12,637 nt of DNA from assembly GCA_964623735.1 (NCBI GenBank), contig CAZUVE010000082.1, forward strand, positions 1 to 12,637. The letters are read 5' to 3'. The translations under genes were made by a program, and so were the position numbers. The notes below the pieces were generated by a model. The model made no database searches, had not been told where the DNA came from, and saw only the letters and a program-made list of their open reading frames with translations. Source of the stretch: SW-9-67-25 sp964623735. Lineage in GTDB: Archaea > Halobacteriota > Halobacteria > Halobacteriales > Haloarculaceae. How positions within the stretch are numbered: the first letter of the stretch is position 1; every line of letters starts with the position of its first letter. Shown here piece by piece: positions 12,048 to 12,637 of this stretch.

Positions 12048-12637
12048 ATGACGGCCGAGGGTATCGTCGGGGAGTTTCTCTCGCTCAAGCAGGGGACGGA
12101 CGCGGACCTGCTGGCGATGCAGTGTGGAGACTTCTACGAGTTCTTCGCCGACGACGCCGAGACGGTGGCCGAGGAACTCGACCTGAAGATCTCCCAGAAG
12201 TCCTCGCACGGGTCCTCCTATCCGATGGCGGGGGTACCCGTCGACGACCTCACGCCGTACGTGGCGGCGCTGGTCGAGCGAGGCTACCGGGTCGCGGTCG
12301 CCGACCAGTACGAGACCGACGGCGGGCACGCCCGCGAGATCACGCGGGTCGTCTCGCCGGGTACGCTGCTGGAGACGACCGACGCCGAGGCACAGTACCT
12401 CGCGGCGGTCGTCGCGGGCGACCCGTACGGGCTGGCGTTCGCAGACGTGACCACGGGCCGGTTCCACGCCGCGCAGGTCGCGGACGAGGACGCGGCCCTC
12501 TCGGAACTGTACCGGTTCGGGCCCGTCGAGGTCCTTCCGGGGCCCGACGCCCGGGCCGACGACGACCTGCTCTCGCGGTTTCGCGACCGGACCGACGCGA
12601 CGCTGACCCTCCACGAGGCCGAGGCGTTCGCGCCCGG
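12048..12637 (+). CDS. mutS: DNA mismatch repair protein MutS, N-terminal part, cut by window end
   Basis: The 196 visible residues form the mismatch-recognition domain and the start of the connector domain of MutS, which finds mispaired bases and starts repair. The start is MTAEGIVGEFLSLKQGTDAD, followed by AMQCGDFYEFFADDAETVAEEL. This carries the Phe-x-Glu mismatch wedge (Phe29 and Glu31, corresponding to Phe36 and Glu38 of E. coli MutS). KSSHGSSYPMAGVPVDDLTPYV and VAVADQYE follow, then the strand GDPYGLAFADVTTGRF that opens the connector. The presence of the wedge motif indicates a true mismatch-binding MutS and not a MutS2-like protein. The reading frame is open to the last base, and the clamp and ATPase domains lie outside the window. 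The ATG is supported by the TATA box 27 bases upstream. Confidence 0.95.
   Translation, partial: MTAEGIVGEFLSLKQGTDADLLAMQCGDFYEFFADDAETVAEELDLKISQKSSHGSSYPMAGVPVDDLTPYVAALVERGYRVAVADQYETDGGHAREITRVVSPGTLLETTDAEAQYLAAVVAGDPYGLAFADVTTGRFHAAQVADEDAALSELYRFGPVEVLPGPDARADDDLLSRFRDRTDATLTLHEAEAFAP

Noticed and set aside
11709..12614. 301-codon minus-strand ORF opposite the HalX end, the gap and mutS
   Set aside because: The plus strand in this interval gives unmistakable MutS sequence, and the minus ORF crosses two inverted repeats and has no recognisable domain.

Overview
The window looks like haloarchaeal chromosome or megaplasmid DNA. Most genes are very GC-rich (one hand-counted 60-base block in the last gene is 75% G+C). 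The proteins are acidic and belong to families typical of halophilic archaea: HalX receivers, a HalOD1 output domain, a Bat-type HTH, and a histidine kinase with an RHNxRND H-box. Several genes have a TATA-like box about 25-30 bases before the start codon, as expected for leaderless haloarchaeal transcripts. No rRNA, tRNA, CRISPR array or transposase gene was seen.

Layout. (1) 1-940: a SlyD-like FKBP peptidyl-prolyl isomerase on the minus strand, of clearly lower GC than the rest, then about 470 bases without a convincing gene. That gap holds a perfect 14-bp palindrome matching the core of the bacterial ParB site parS, set almost centrally between two large perfect inverted repeats. (2) 941-2428: housekeeping-like small genes: a 62-residue helical protein (+), then three minus-strand genes (a conserved hypothetical, a small zinc-ribbon protein and a single-domain TrkA-N/RCK protein). 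(3) 2429-11778: a plus-strand signalling island. It runs: winged-helix regulator; 1450-residue soluble histidine kinase with about seven PAS and two GAF domains; overlapping by 4 bases, a 903-residue receiver-HalX-PAS-GAF-GAF-Bat HTH response regulator; two tiny overlapping ORFs, the second a 31-residue membrane peptide; a HalOD1 protein; and a free-standing HalX response regulator. (4) 11779-12637: a structured intergenic region and the 5' end of a mutS gene running off the window.

How it may work together (inference): the kinase integrates several cytoplasmic signals and phosphorylates Asp57 of the fused HalX/Bat regulator and perhaps Asp57 of the stand-alone HalX regulator. The Bat HTH would act on promoters, and HalOD1 would be a separate output module. 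A near-identical 18-bp palindrome lies 65-75 bases upstream of both the winged-helix gene and the HalOD1 gene, so the two ends of the island may share one DNA-binding regulator.

The intergenic DNA is the most unusual part. Three copies of a hairpin repeat with a conserved 3' tail occur at 1137-1200, 2501-2558 and 11882-11924. Two further elements (624-703 and 11793-11872) differ in sequence but share the same geometry: 16-bp arms, 48-base centre, 80 bp in total.
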